From JADZGC01 sp964613485 (GTDB lineage Bacteria; Patescibacteriota; Saccharimonadia; CAILAD01; GCA-016700035): a stretch of DNA of 20,447 nucleotides. The notes under the pieces are model-generated. The model ran no database searches. It saw nothing but the letters and a program-made list of their open reading frames with translations, and was not told the origin of the DNA. Location: NCBI GenBank assembly GCA_964613485.1, contig CAZTHB010000013.1, positions 1-20,447 of the forward strand. Direction: 5' to 3'. Below, in pieces: positions 1-8,286 of this stretch (its first letter is position 1; each line of letters begins with the position of its first letter). The translations under genes and the position numbers were made by a program.

Positions 1-1412
1 ATAGTAACGCCCACCCAAACAATCCAATCACCAAGCAACGTATAGGGGGTAATCCGACTATTCGTAACCACATCGCCATGTACTAATTTATACCCACGCT
101 GTGTCACCCCATCGACGTACGCGCCATTGCTATCAATCACATAACTAAACCCGCCTCGTGCTGATTGTATGAACGGGCGAGCGTTCGCAACGGCGTGCAA
201 TCTCGCCATTTGTCTTGCCTCGATATGATAGAGGTCGGATATTCCCATCGTGTCGAGGGATGCGGAGTTTGATAGTATGGTCGCACCTCGCATCGTCATG
301 CCGCGATAGAGCTCTGGGACAAATGCCCCACTACAGGCCAGGCCGCCGTAAGCATCGCCATCAAAGCGATATGGTTCCTCGTGCGTGTCGCCATGCTCAA
401 CGCTCTTCTGGTCTTGGAAGTGTAACAGCAACTGCTCTTGTCCGGCGTATGCGAGCACTACCTGATAAATATACGGGACATACTCGCCGCCAGGTACTGA
501 GAACCATTTCTTCTGCTCGAACACCGGGCTCCCATCGGCTCGATGATACGTAACGAGGTTATGCCCCAAGCCAGCCGCTCGCTCTTGCACACTATCTATG
601 ACTACACCCTTCGTATCTCGTAATACACGAGAGATAGCGGCCGTATCCTTATCCGCGTCTTTTTCCCACAAATGCGAGTATTCGGGCAAGATTATTGCAT
701 CGACACTTTTCTCGGGCAAAGTGCCGAGCATCTCAGCAGTAGAAGTCGAGAAAGCTTCTGGACTAAATTCATTTGCAAACTGCACGGCCGCTATCGTGCG
801 CTTCTGGCCGTTTGGTACGGCATATGCTGCCCAACCAGCAAGTGAAACTAGTGCGGCAATAGTCACCACGAGCACAGGCTCTATCCATTTTTTAGACCGC
901 AAACTACGCAAAACAGTCACTACAAAAAACGCTACCGCTAGGCTCAAGAGGTATAGCCCTCCCCAGCGCGCTATATATACGAGCGGCGTATAGACTATCC
1001 AATAGCCGGCATTACCAAATGTCCAGAAGGAACCAATTCTACCTCCTGGACCTAAGGACACAACACTAAATAGTATCGCGCGCGCGCATTCAGCCACTAC
1101 CCAAGCGAAAGGTATGAGCCACCATTTCTTCTCATGGATCGACAGCTTGAGTGTACGAACTAGCCAAACAAAAAAAACATACCCCAGCGCGAATGTAGCA
1201 ACCATGATCATGGCAGCCGTAATGGCTACGATTTTGGTTGCCACACCAGTTGCAATCTCGGCAGTTCGTAACGTGAACATCCATGAAATCACATACCCAA
1301 AGTAGGTAGAGCCGACCAAAAATGCTGTGCGATAGGGATGTCGCCTGGTCGCAGACAGTATGACACTGCTAATTTTATGTAAGCGCCCGCCCCCAAGAAT
1401 GCTTGTTAGCAC
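1..1412 (-). CDS. lnt: Apolipoprotein N-acyltransferase (Lnt-like), 3' end cut by window edge
   Basis: 470 residues are visible and the reading frame is open to the window edge. The N-terminal ~200 residues hold about five to six hydrophobic segments (near 24-45, 54-84, 97-115, 130-165 and 178-198). A nitrilase-fold domain follows. The triad can be placed: Glu244 in LPEYSH, Lys302 before FSVPGGEYVP (Lnt families have LVPFGEFVP), and Cys360 in LACSGAF. The last visible residues (TPYTLLGDWIVWVGV) match the segment before the final membrane helix, so perhaps 30-50 residues are missing. By family role it would transfer a third acyl chain to the N-terminal Cys of lipoproteins in the membrane. The start is a GTG inside the stop region of the CHAP gene (7-base overlap) with AGGGTGG 8 bases upstream, so translation is probably coupled. 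Odd: the usual Cys-x-Glu reads Cys-Ser-Gly. Confidence 0.8.
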   Translation of the reverse strand, partial: MLTSILGGGRLHKISSVILSATRRHPYRTAFLVGSTYFGYVISWMFTLRTAEIATGVATKIVAITAAMIMVATFALGYVFFVWLVRTLKLSIHEKKWWLIPFAWVVAECARAILFSVVSLGPGGRIGSFWTFGNAGYWIVYTPLVYIARWGGLYLLSLAVAFFVVTVLRSLRSKKWIEPVLVVTIAALVSLAGWAAYAVPNGQKRTIAAVQFANEFSPEAFSTSTAEMLGTLPEKSVDAIILPEYSHLWEKDADKDTAAISRVLRDTKGVVIDSVQERAAGLGHNLVTYHRADGSPVFEQKKWFSVPGGEYVPYIYQVVLAYAGQEQLLLHFQDQKSVEHGDTHEEPYRFDGDAYGGLACSGAFVPELYRGMTMRGATILSNSASLDTMGISDLYHIEARQMARLHAVANARPFIQSARGGFSYVIDSNGAYVDGVTQRGYKLVHGDVVTNSRITPYTLLGDWIVWVGVT

Positions 1413-2107
1413 TTATAGCCACCCTGATTGCAGGGTATAAATGCCTCAGCTTCACCAAAACCTAGAATATTGGCTGAATTTGCATCAGTATATACCCGCT
1501 CAACCACTCGATCGATACCAGAACCAGGTGCTTGATTGTAGGTAATATTTGTATTTCCTTCGATAGTCCTTAACATAAATCCATTTGAGTTCCAGTAATA
1601 ACCCTGTACGATTGCGACGTGGCTGCGCTCTTCACCAAAAACTACTACATCACCCGCTTTTGCTTGATAACCACCATTTTTTTGAGGAGGAAAGAATTTT
1701 TTCTTACTCTCAAATAAAGATTTAACACTTACCCCTGGCTTCCAAGCTAATGGCACCCGACCATCATCGGCTAGAGTCATGGGGTAGCCAGCTTTCTTAT
1801 ACACCCAGCTAACAAAATACGCACACCATGGTTGCTTTGCTCCTCCTGTGTAGTCTAGAACGCTCGCGTCCCACTCCGCATGTCCCAATTGCGATGCAGC
1901 AACTTTAACAATCGCAGACCTACCATAGCTCGAGTAGGCCTGACTCATACGTGCATACACCCCGCCCAGCAGAATCAGCCCCATAATTAGAGCAAATGCT
2001 AACCATTTTTGCTTACGGTTCGATTGGGTACGACCTGTGTTTTTCCCTGCTACTCGAGATTTTCGAGCCCCTGTTTGTGCCTTCTGATTACGATTTTTGG
2101 TGACCAC
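1406..2107 (-). CDS. Membrane-anchored CHAP-domain cell-wall hydrolase
   Basis: 233 residues. A very basic N-terminus (residues 1-34) is followed by one membrane helix (about 35-52), then an extracellular CHAP (NlpC/P60-like cysteine peptidase/amidase) domain. The catalytic Cys is Cys95 in WCAYFVSWVYKKAG, the His is His163 in SHVAIV, and Glu183/Asn185 in IEGNTN probably supply the third residue. The family cleaves peptidoglycan peptide bonds or the amide link to muramic acid; the exact bond cannot be told from sequence. The start is GTG, with AAGGGAG 12 bases upstream; an upstream ATG is out of frame. The gene is followed directly by lnt with a 7-base overlap, so the two are probably co-translated, pairing wall remodelling with lipoprotein maturation. 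Confidence 0.85.
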   Translation of the reverse strand: MVTKNRNQKAQTGARKSRVAGKNTGRTQSNRKQKWLAFALIMGLILLGGVYARMSQAYSSYGRSAIVKVAASQLGHAEWDASVLDYTGGAKQPWCAYFVSWVYKKAGYPMTLADDGRVPLAWKPGVSVKSLFESKKKFFPPQKNGGYQAKAGDVVVFGEERSHVAIVQGYYWNSNGFMLRTIEGNTNITYNQAPGSGIDRVVERVYTDANSANILGFGEAEAFIPCNQGGYKC

Positions 2108-2175
2108 GAGACTCGTTGCTCCCTTAATACCATAAGCTTAACAAGCAAGGCCTCGTTTCGCAACTCACTAGGGTC

Positions 2176-2424
2176 TTAGGCCGTAACGGTATCGAGCTTG
2201 GCCTTATCAAAACCTACAATAATCGTGCCTTTATAGTCAGTCACCGGTACACCCATCTGACCCGACTTATCGATCATCTCCTGAGCTTTTGAGGCATCAG
2301 CGAGAACATCGATGGTCTCATAGGCGATATCTTTTTCTTCTAGATATGCTTTTACATTCTTACAAAAAACGCAGGTTGGTGTCGTATATACGATTACCTT
2401 ATCTGATTTCACTTCTTCTGCCAT
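2176..2424 (-). CDS. Glutaredoxin/NrdH-like small redoxin
   Basis: 82 residues with a thioredoxin fold. The redox motif is Cys18-Val-Phe-Cys21 after IVYTTPT, the cis-proline is Pro60 in MGVPVT, and IIVGFD closes the core as in NrdH/glutaredoxin-like proteins. It would pass electrons to cytoplasmic disulfide enzymes such as ribonucleotide reductase. There is no signal peptide. The ATG at 2424 is preferred to a GTG one codon earlier because GGAGG is 5 bases from the ATG and only 2 from the GTG. The next gene upstream is a thioredoxin-reductase-like flavoprotein, a plausible electron donor, but this gene has its own promoter (2466-2494). Confidence 0.85.
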   Translation of the reverse strand: MAEEVKSDKVIVYTTPTCVFCKNVKAYLEEKDIAYETIDVLADASKAQEMIDKSGQMGVPVTDYKGTIIVGFDKAKLDTVTA

Positions 2425-2465
2425 CACTACCTCCTCTATTATTAGTAAACATGTTAACTATAAGC

Positions 2466-2494
2466 ATTGTAGCGGATCGTTATTCCTCAGGCAA
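2466..2494 (-). promoter_or_regulatory. Sigma70-type promoter of the small redoxin gene
   Basis: TTGCCT (2494-2489), 17 bases, then TACAAT (2471-2466). Expected transcription start is near 2459, giving a leader of about 35 bases that contains GAGGAGG. Confidence 0.6.
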
Positions 2495-2673
2495 TGCTTC
2501 ATTATAACGCAACAGTAGCGCCTGAGGAGCGACTAGGTCTTTTCACAGCTCAGAACATAGATTAGCCCCTCGATCAAAACTGTTCCCGCGTACTGAGGAG
2601 TGCAAGACGAAGCCCTTACTTTGCCTGTTAAGCTTATTCTCATCTAGTCTTCCGTTTTAGTCTATAACTCGCT

Positions 2674-3690
2674 CTACGGTCTTGATGCTAGCCACCTGGC
2701 ACACTGAATCGCCGCCTTGCTGCCCTCTCCAGCTGCAACAATAATTTGTTTCTCTTCGACATCAGTCACATCACCCGCTGCAAATATGCCCGGCTGCGAC
2801 GACATATTCTGCTTATTAATAACAATTTCCCCGCCCTCATTGAGCTTAACCACCCCGTGTAAATACTCAGTCGAGGGTATCGAACCAACTTCAACGAACA
2901 CACCATCAACTCTGAGTTCTTTCTCAAGTGCCGATTGTTCGTCCTTGACTACTACTGCCCGCACCACCTTATCTCCCATAATGCGCACAACCAAAGAATG
3001 ATTAAGTACTCGTATATGGGCCAATGCCATTACCTTCTCGATCATCACTTCATCACCCGTCAGAGTGTCTGCAACATTTATGATCGTAATGTCCTTCGCA
3101 AGCTTTTCCATTGAAAGAGCTGCATCGAGGGCTGAGTTCCCACCACCGACAATAACCACTGACTTACCCTTAAAGATTGGTCCGTCACACCACGCACAAT
3201 ATGTTACGCCCCTATTGAGAAATTCTTTCTCACCCTCTATCCCAAGCTGCTTTGGGACTTTACCACTCGCAATAATAACCGCTCGACTCGACTCCTGTCT
3301 GCCATCGGCCAATGCAACCGCAAAACCACTAGGTGTCTTCGCAAGCCCCGCAATACCATCACGCAGGAGTCGTAGTGTAATCTCGTCATTAAACTCAGCC
3401 ATGTGATCTTGAAAGTGCTTGGTAAGCTCAGCGCCAGATATCATCGTGAACCCCAAGTAATTCTCTACATCACTCGACCAAGCTGCTTGTCCTCCTAGGT
3501 CTTTAGTAAGCATTAAGATCTTGAGCTTTTTGCGCGCCAGATAGATCGCTGCGGTCATGCCCGCCGGGCCGCCGCCAATGATCGTAACATCATAATTTGC
3601 AGCAGCCGGTTCATTCACAAGCTGCAGCTGACCAACTGGTTGATCAGTAACTTGCACCTTCTGCTGTGGCTTATTTGCAACTGCTTCCAT
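2674..3690 (-). CDS. trxB: Thioredoxin reductase-like FAD/NAD(P)H disulfide oxidoreductase
   Basis: 338 residues. The FAD-binding Rossmann motif is GGGPAG (39-44), the redox pair is Cys165-Ala-Trp-Cys168 followed by DGPIFKGK, the NAD(P)H motif is GGGNSA (182-187), and the second FAD motif is AAGDVTD (304-310). All landmarks of the low-molecular-weight thioredoxin reductase family are present. It would reduce a thioredoxin or redoxin with NAD(P)H in the cytoplasm. The family is usually about 310 residues; the extra ~30 residues are an N-terminal Gln/Val-rich extension before the FAD fold. I prefer ATG 3690 to GTG 3696 because AAAGAG lies 6 bases before the ATG. It follows a pfkB gene by 51 bases; a TATACT at about 3718 may give it a promoter, but I see no good -35. 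Confidence 0.88.
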   Translation of the reverse strand: MEAVANKPQQKVQVTDQPVGQLQLVNEPAAANYDVTIIGGGPAGMTAAIYLARKKLKILMLTKDLGGQAAWSSDVENYLGFTMISGAELTKHFQDHMAEFNDEITLRLLRDGIAGLAKTPSGFAVALADGRQESSRAVIIASGKVPKQLGIEGEKEFLNRGVTYCAWCDGPIFKGKSVVIVGGGNSALDAALSMEKLAKDITIINVADTLTGDEVMIEKVMALAHIRVLNHSLVVRIMGDKVVRAVVVKDEQSALEKELRVDGVFVEVGSIPSTEYLHGVVKLNEGGEIVINKQNMSSQPGIFAAGDVTDVEEKQIIVAAGEGSKAAIQCARWLASRP

Positions 3691-3741
3691 ACTCACTCTT
3701 TATACATAAGCAGTATACCGCGCAGGCCTAAGAACAGCCAG

Positions 3742-4761
3742 CTAGTCGGGCTTATATTCGCGCGGTTCGTAATCTTGTGGTGCCCGAGCAAGCAACTTAT
3801 TCAGCTGCGCTCGGCTGAGCAGCCCCTCTTGAGCACCGATGTGTTGCACTACATTCATTGAGTTAATCGGACCCCATTTCATCGCCTCTCGTATATCTCC
3901 TGTCGTAATGAGGCCTGCGACGAAAGTCGAGGTATACGCGTCGCCCGCTCCCGTGCGTTCATACGGCGCTTTCGGATCTGGATAATTACGCATTGCCAGG
4001 ACCTGGGTACCATCGGATGTGTAGCTCCCGTTTGGCCCATCAGTAATCACGACAATCTTCGGCCCATGCTCGTGAATCGCCTCGGCAAGAACGCGAATGT
4101 TCCGCTCGCCTGGTTTTCTGGTCATCATCTGAGCCTCTTCCACATTGACCGCGAATACTTCAGTGCGAGCGTAGAGTCCCTCGAGTTTCTCAAATCCCAT
4201 GCGCATCTGAAAAGTTCCAGGCTGGAATGCCAGCTTCACTTCCGGATGCTTCTCAAGATACTCAGTGATATCGTCGTGCAGATACGCACCCGACTCGGCG
4301 AACGAGCTCAAATATATCCACTTCGGCGTGTCTTCTTCTGAAATTCGTGGCCATTTGTAATCATAATCCTCGTGCTTGATAAGAATTGTGCGATCCGGCT
4401 CATACCAAAGCACGTAGTGATAATTACTCATCTTGCCATGATTGATATGCATAAATTGTGTCTGCACATTATTCTTCTTGAGTGCCGTCAGCATATCGCG
4501 ACCATGCTGGTCATCACCGATATTCGCCTGAAGTGAGCTCTTGAGTCCAAGTCGAGCCAGCGATACTGCTGCATTTGCGCTATTCCCAACCGCCTCAATG
4601 ATTGTGGCGGACTCGAAAGGAATCTTTGTCCCATACGTCATACAGAGCAAGGGATGTTTGTCTTTTGGATCCTTGTCGATTTCTGCTTCCTTATGCAATA
4701 GCTTAATAAATGCATCGGTTACAATATCTCCCACTGCCAGGACGTCTATTCTATGACTCAT
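3742..4761 (-). CDS. PfkB/ribokinase-family sugar kinase (first of a pair)
   Basis: 339 residues. It has the N-terminal PfkB strand with GD (VLAVGDIVTDAF), signature 1 (GNSANAAVSLARLG, 59-72), and signature 2 (ERTGAGDAYTSTF) with catalytic Asp274 and the GAGD anion hole. The family phosphorylates sugars, nucleosides or sugar phosphates with ATP in the cytoplasm; the substrate cannot be assigned from sequence. Its ATG overlaps the stop of the second kinase as ATGA (4758-4761), so translation is coupled. Because it ends a run of pentose-phosphate genes, a pentose, nucleoside or hexose-phosphate substrate is a reasonable inference. The C-terminal tail is rich in Pro, Glu and Lys. Confidence 0.85.
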   Translation of the reverse strand: MSHRIDVLAVGDIVTDAFIKLLHKEAEIDKDPKDKHPLLCMTYGTKIPFESATIIEAVGNSANAAVSLARLGLKSSLQANIGDDQHGRDMLTALKKNNVQTQFMHINHGKMSNYHYVLWYEPDRTILIKHEDYDYKWPRISEEDTPKWIYLSSFAESGAYLHDDITEYLEKHPEVKLAFQPGTFQMRMGFEKLEGLYARTEVFAVNVEEAQMMTRKPGERNIRVLAEAIHEHGPKIVVITDGPNGSYTSDGTQVLAMRNYPDPKAPYERTGAGDAYTSTFVAGLITTGDIREAMKWGPINSMNVVQHIGAQEGLLSRAQLNKLLARAPQDYEPREYKPD

Positions 4762-5744
4762 GCTTCACTGTCTCCTTCAAAAATACTTATGCTTATATCC
4801 ATCATATCAACTTCGAGATTACGAAGCACACCGGCCCTTGCGCCAAGATATCCAATCACACTTGTGGCATTAGCACTTGCGAAGCTCATTGCCTCCTGCA
4901 TCGACTTACCGCGAGCGATGGCCGCGATCAACCCTGCACCATATGCGTCCCCGGCACCAGTACGATCCACGACGGAGACGCGCTTATAGAGAGGGGCGTG
5001 ATATAGATAGCTCCCATCGAGCACCCAACTCCCACGCGCGCCTTCAGTGATAACGACAGTGTGCCAGCCAGCGCGTCGTGCGGCCTTCATGCACCGCTTC
5101 ACTCCAGTAGTCTGAAAGAGTCGTTCCGCCTCATCTTGATTCAAAATAACCACGTCTACCTGCTTTAATATGCGCAGCAAGCGAGCACGCTTCCCAATCT
5201 CTAGATTTCCAGGGTTAGCTGCGATTCGAGATCCCTGCAATGCTGCCTGCCTAACAACTTGCTGCAAGGTATCAATTGAGCCAGCCAGTGAGCTGATGTA
5301 GAACCAAGCACAATCGACCGCCGCCTGCTCAACAAACGTCTTCGTATATTCATACCCAGCGCCCCGATGAGTGAGCATGGAATCCTCGCCATTTGGCCCC
5401 TTCAGCACGACCGTTACGCCAGTCTGATGGGTCTTGTCTACAAGCAAACGGTTCTCGATTCCTTCAGCATCCAGGGCATGACGGATTTGCTCGGCAGCAC
5501 CATCAGCACCGACTTTTGCCAAGCATCCCACCTTGCTGCCAGTCCGCGCAAACGTTACCGCCGCATTCATTGCTCCACCCCCTACATCATTACCAATATC
5601 CGGCACATCAAGCTTCACTGCCGCAGGCAATTGTAGAAATGGTTGGCGATCATGAATGGTTGGCGCAAAGTCATTCGAGACCAAGAATATATCATTCACT
5701 GCACCGCCGACCGTTAACACATCCAGCATATTTGGCTTGTCCAT
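4758..5744 (-). CDS. PfkB/ribokinase-family sugar kinase (second of a pair)
   Basis: 328 residues. Signature 1 is GGGAMNAAVTFARTG (55-69) and signature 2 is DRTGAGDAYGAGL with catalytic Asp266. NQDEAERLF (202-210) matches the conserved N-x-x-E region that helps bind Mg-ATP in PfkB kinases. It shares the fold and motifs with the neighbouring kinase but little other sequence, so it is probably an old duplication or a separate recruitment. It starts 5 bases after the transketolase C-subunit stop and ends with an ATGA overlap into the next kinase, so it belongs to the same transcript. The substrate is unknown. Confidence 0.85.
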   Translation of the reverse strand: MDKPNMLDVLTVGGAVNDIFLVSNDFAPTIHDRQPFLQLPAAVKLDVPDIGNDVGGGAMNAAVTFARTGSKVGCLAKVGADGAAEQIRHALDAEGIENRLLVDKTHQTGVTVVLKGPNGEDSMLTHRGAGYEYTKTFVEQAAVDCAWFYISSLAGSIDTLQQVVRQAALQGSRIAANPGNLEIGKRARLLRILKQVDVVILNQDEAERLFQTTGVKRCMKAARRAGWHTVVITEGARGSWVLDGSYLYHAPLYKRVSVVDRTGAGDAYGAGLIAAIARGKSMQEAMSFASANATSVIGYLGARAGVLRNLEVDMMDISISIFEGDSEA

Positions 5745-5749
5745 ACTGT

Positions 5750-6739
5750 CTAGCCTTGCGCCCGCTTATTGGCCCGCTCAGCAGCTCGAGCTATGTCGCT
5801 CGCCAACAAACCGTAATGTTTCCAGAGTTCGGTAATCGTTCCCGATTGGCCAAATACATCTCGCACACCAATGCGCTCGAGCGTGGCCGGCACGTGCTCG
5901 CCCATCATCTCAGCAATAGCGCCACCAAGCCCCCCCGTGATTTGCGCTTCCTCGACAGTAACAACTGCATTCGTCTTCTTAATGCTTTTTACGAGCGTCT
6001 CAGTATCCAGCGGCTTTATAGTCGGGCAATTGATAAGCTCTGCTTCTACGTCGTGCCGAGCAAGCTGCTCACACGCTTTCATAGCTTCATGTGCTAAAGG
6101 GCCCGCCACAATGATCGTCACATCTTTCCCCTCTCGCCATACCTGTGCTTTTCCTAGCTCAAACGGCGAATCTTCGGTCGTCACTATCGGTGTCTTCTCG
6201 CGCGCTAGACGCAAATAGGCAGGCTGTTTGGTCTTGGCGATAGCGAGTGTGGCCTTGCGCGCTTCATGTTCATCGCATGGCACCACGACGGTCATATTCG
6301 GCAATGCCCGCATGAGAGCAATATCTTCGAGCATCTGATGCGTCGCGCCATCCGGACCAACTGACACTCCCGCGTGCGAGCCAACGATTTTGACCGGTTG
6401 TTCATTCAGGCACGCCGTAGTGCGTATCTGTTCCCAATTTCTACCCGGAGAAAAAGCTGCGTACGAACTTGTGAACGGTATGAAGCCCTCAGCCGCCAGA
6501 CCGGCTGCGACCGTTACGAGATTTTGCTCGGCAACCCCTACTTCAAAGTAACGCTCTGGGTACGCTTGAGCAAACGCCTCCATCTGAGTCGACTCCGTGA
6601 GATCAGCACACAAAGCAACTACGCGCTTATCGAGTTCGCCGGCCAACTTCAAGCCAATGCCAAACCCTTTGCGAGTTGGGGTCTGCGTAATTGTTTCGCT
6701 GTGAATTTCTTGCGAGAGATAAGCGGCGTAATTATTCAT
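5750..6739 (-). CDS. Transketolase, C-terminal subunit (pyrimidine-binding and C domains)
   Basis: 329 residues. This is the second half of a split transketolase. Catalytic Glu71 lies in GVAEQN, which activates thiamine diphosphate from the partner subunit; the phosphate-binding loop GSHAGVSVGPDGATHQ follows, and the last ~120 residues form the transketolase C domain. With the N-subunit it moves two-carbon units between ketose and aldose phosphates. The start at 6739 is chosen because GGAGTGAG sits just upstream and the ATG overlaps the N-subunit stop by 8 bases (ATGAATAA); the longer frame upstream is only the N-subunit gene read in another frame. The overlap suits the 1:1 production the enzyme needs. 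Confidence 0.92.
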   Translation of the reverse strand: MNNYAAYLSQEIHSETITQTPTRKGFGIGLKLAGELDKRVVALCADLTESTQMEAFAQAYPERYFEVGVAEQNLVTVAAGLAAEGFIPFTSSYAAFSPGRNWEQIRTTACLNEQPVKIVGSHAGVSVGPDGATHQMLEDIALMRALPNMTVVVPCDEHEARKATLAIAKTKQPAYLRLAREKTPIVTTEDSPFELGKAQVWREGKDVTIIVAGPLAHEAMKACEQLARHDVEAELINCPTIKPLDTETLVKSIKKTNAVVTVEEAQITGGLGGAIAEMMGEHVPATLERIGVRDVFGQSGTITELWKHYGLLASDIARAAERANKRAQG

Positions 6740-7613
6740 GCTCACTCCGTATCTTGCCACGCAAAGTGCGCAGGTCATGCAGGGCCACTTTAGCCTGCTG
6801 ATCCTTTGGTGGATCACCCGCAACGTCCTTTGTGCCCGGCGGCATACCGTGCCAAACCGGATCGCGCTCCATATAGTCTACGTCTTTACCCGGAATGGTG
6901 TGGGCGATAATCACCACAGGTCGCTCAAAAATAGCCTTTGCTTCACCGCAGGCCGTCACAATTTGCTCGATATTATGTCCATTGATCTCGATCACATGCC
7001 AACCAAAAGCCTGCCACTTCATTGCCAGCGGCTCGAGAGCCATCACCTGCTCGGTAAAACCGTCGATTTGAATATTATTCCGATCAATAATTGCCGTGAT
7101 ATTGCCAAGCTTTCGCGCGCCAGCAAACATCGCTGCTTCCCATACATTGCCTTCATCGAGTTCACCATCCCCCATGCAGACATACACATGGCTCGAGGTG
7201 TTTTCCTTGAGTTTTAAACCAAGAGCCATCCCGGCAGCTTGTGACAAGCCACTCCCTAGTGGGCCGGAAGTATGCTCAAGCCCTGGTAGCCTAGTGCGTT
7301 CCGGATGTCCCTGCAATCGTGAACCAAATTTACGTAAGGTCTTGAGTTCTGGCTTTGGCAGGTACCCCGCTTCGGCCATTGCCGCATATCGCACAGGCAC
7401 GATGTGCCCATTTGAAAGCAGGAGCCTGTCACGCTCTTCCCAATCTGGCTTCTCTGGATCATGATTGAGTACTTCAAAATAGAGGGCTGTAAATACATCC
7501 GCCATCCCAAGTGGACCAGCCGAATGCCCAGAACCAGCTGCTACCAGCATCTCAACGATTTCCTGACGTATACTATTTGCTTTGAGTGCAAGATCTTTGA
7601 CGGTATGCTTCAT
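6732..7613 (-). CDS. Transketolase, N-terminal subunit (thiamine diphosphate-binding domain)
   Basis: 293 residues. It carries the thiamine diphosphate/Mg motif GDGELDEGNVWEA (148-160), ending in IDRNN, and the substrate/cofactor residues His30 (GSGHSAG), His70 (SNGH) and GPLG (117-120). It lacks the pyrimidine and C domains, which are in the next gene. The ATG at 7613 is preferred over a TTG one codon upstream. There is no Shine-Dalgarno sequence; instead a perfect TATAAT lies 8 bases before the ATG, so a leaderless or nearly leaderless transcript is possible in addition to readthrough from rpe, 43 bases upstream. Confidence 0.92.
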   Translation of the reverse strand: MKHTVKDLALKANSIRQEIVEMLVAAGSGHSAGPLGMADVFTALYFEVLNHDPEKPDWEERDRLLLSNGHIVPVRYAAMAEAGYLPKPELKTLRKFGSRLQGHPERTRLPGLEHTSGPLGSGLSQAAGMALGLKLKENTSSHVYVCMGDGELDEGNVWEAAMFAGARKLGNITAIIDRNNIQIDGFTEQVMALEPLAMKWQAFGWHVIEINGHNIEQIVTACGEAKAIFERPVVIIAHTIPGKDVDYMERDPVWHGMPPGTKDVAGDPPKDQQAKVALHDLRTLRGKIRSEHE

Positions 7614-7621
7614 CAAGAACC

Positions 7622-7627
7622 ATTATA
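7622..7627 (-). promoter_or_regulatory. Possible -10 box giving a near-leaderless tktN mRNA
   Basis: TATAAT is followed by 8 bases and then the ATG at 7613. No convincing -35 was found, so this is weaker than the other leaderless candidates in the window. Confidence 0.4.
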
Positions 7628-7656
7628 CCGCTTCTGGTTATCTGGTGGTAGTCACT

Positions 7657-8286
7657 TTAGCTGAGTGCAGCGATCAGCTCATGGTAGCGCGTCAGAGTCG
7701 AGTCCGCGCTGAATAAATATGAGTTTGTACAGACAACGTCAAACTTCGCGGCAGCAATTTTTTTCAATGTATCTTCGGTTACGCCGCCATCGAGACCGAT
7801 CTCGAGATCCGCATTAAGTGCGCGTAGTTCTGCTACCTTCTTGAGGGCTGCTGGCTGGAGCTTCTGTCCCGCAAATCCTGCCGGGTATGCCATCACAAGC
7901 ACATGCGAAAGCTGAGGCAGTAATGGCTCAAGCACTGAGACTGACGTGTCGGGGTTAATTGCAATGCCAGCTCGAATGCCTCCCTTACTAATCCGGTCGA
8001 TTGCCTCTGCCACTCCATCGACTGCCTCATATTGCACGATAATGGTATATGGGCGCAGCTTGACCGCGTAGCCGATATGCTCATTTGGATGCGCTACCAT
8101 GAGATGCAGATCAAGCTTCAGCCCCGATGGTGGCTCGATATCTTGTGGCAGGATTGTTTTGTTATCAACGAACTCACCATCGATGATATCTAGCTGGAAC
8201 CGATCCGTCAGCTGCCGAATGAGATTGAGCTTCTTGCGATATTCGGATGCACTCGACTCAAGTATTGCTGGCACCACCTTAGCCAT
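7657..8286 (-). CDS. rpe: Ribulose-phosphate 3-epimerase, divergent
   Basis: 209 residues, close to the usual ~220, forming a single TIM barrel. Recognisable blocks are LDIIDGEFVDN (32-42), DLHLMVAHP (59-67), INPDT (110-114), VLVMAYPAGFAGQ (129-141) and LDGGV (165-169). Rpe interconverts ribulose 5-phosphate and xylulose 5-phosphate. The two catalytic Asp (33 and 166) and one metal His (61) are present, but the other metal His is Gln31, the usual VNPGFGGQ reads AYPAGFAGQ, and the later H-x-E reads QYE. The gene starts within the rpiB stop (TAATG, 1-base overlap), so it is co-translated with rpiB. The pathway context supports Rpe; another phosphosugar epimerase of the family remains possible. 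Confidence 0.8.
   Translation of the reverse strand: MAKVVPAILESSASEYRKKLNLIRQLTDRFQLDIIDGEFVDNKTILPQDIEPPSGLKLDLHLMVAHPNEHIGYAVKLRPYTIIVQYEAVDGVAEAIDRISKGGIRAGIAINPDTSVSVLEPLLPQLSHVLVMAYPAGFAGQKLQPAALKKVAELRALNADLEIGLDGGVTEDTLKKIAAAKFDVVCTNSYLFSADSTLTRYHELIAALS

Noticed and set aside
215..1305. Several plus-strand frames of 63-131 codons
   Set aside because: They lie opposite the continuous lnt frame, have no ribosome site or recognisable domains, and fit antisense shadows.
2508..2673. Possible gene between trxB and the small redoxin
   Set aside because: Frames are short on both strands, with no ribosome site; only promoter-like sequence is found.
6740..6823. Longer start for the transketolase C-subunit
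   Set aside because: The extra residues are the N-subunit gene in another frame, while ATG 6739 has a good ribosome site.
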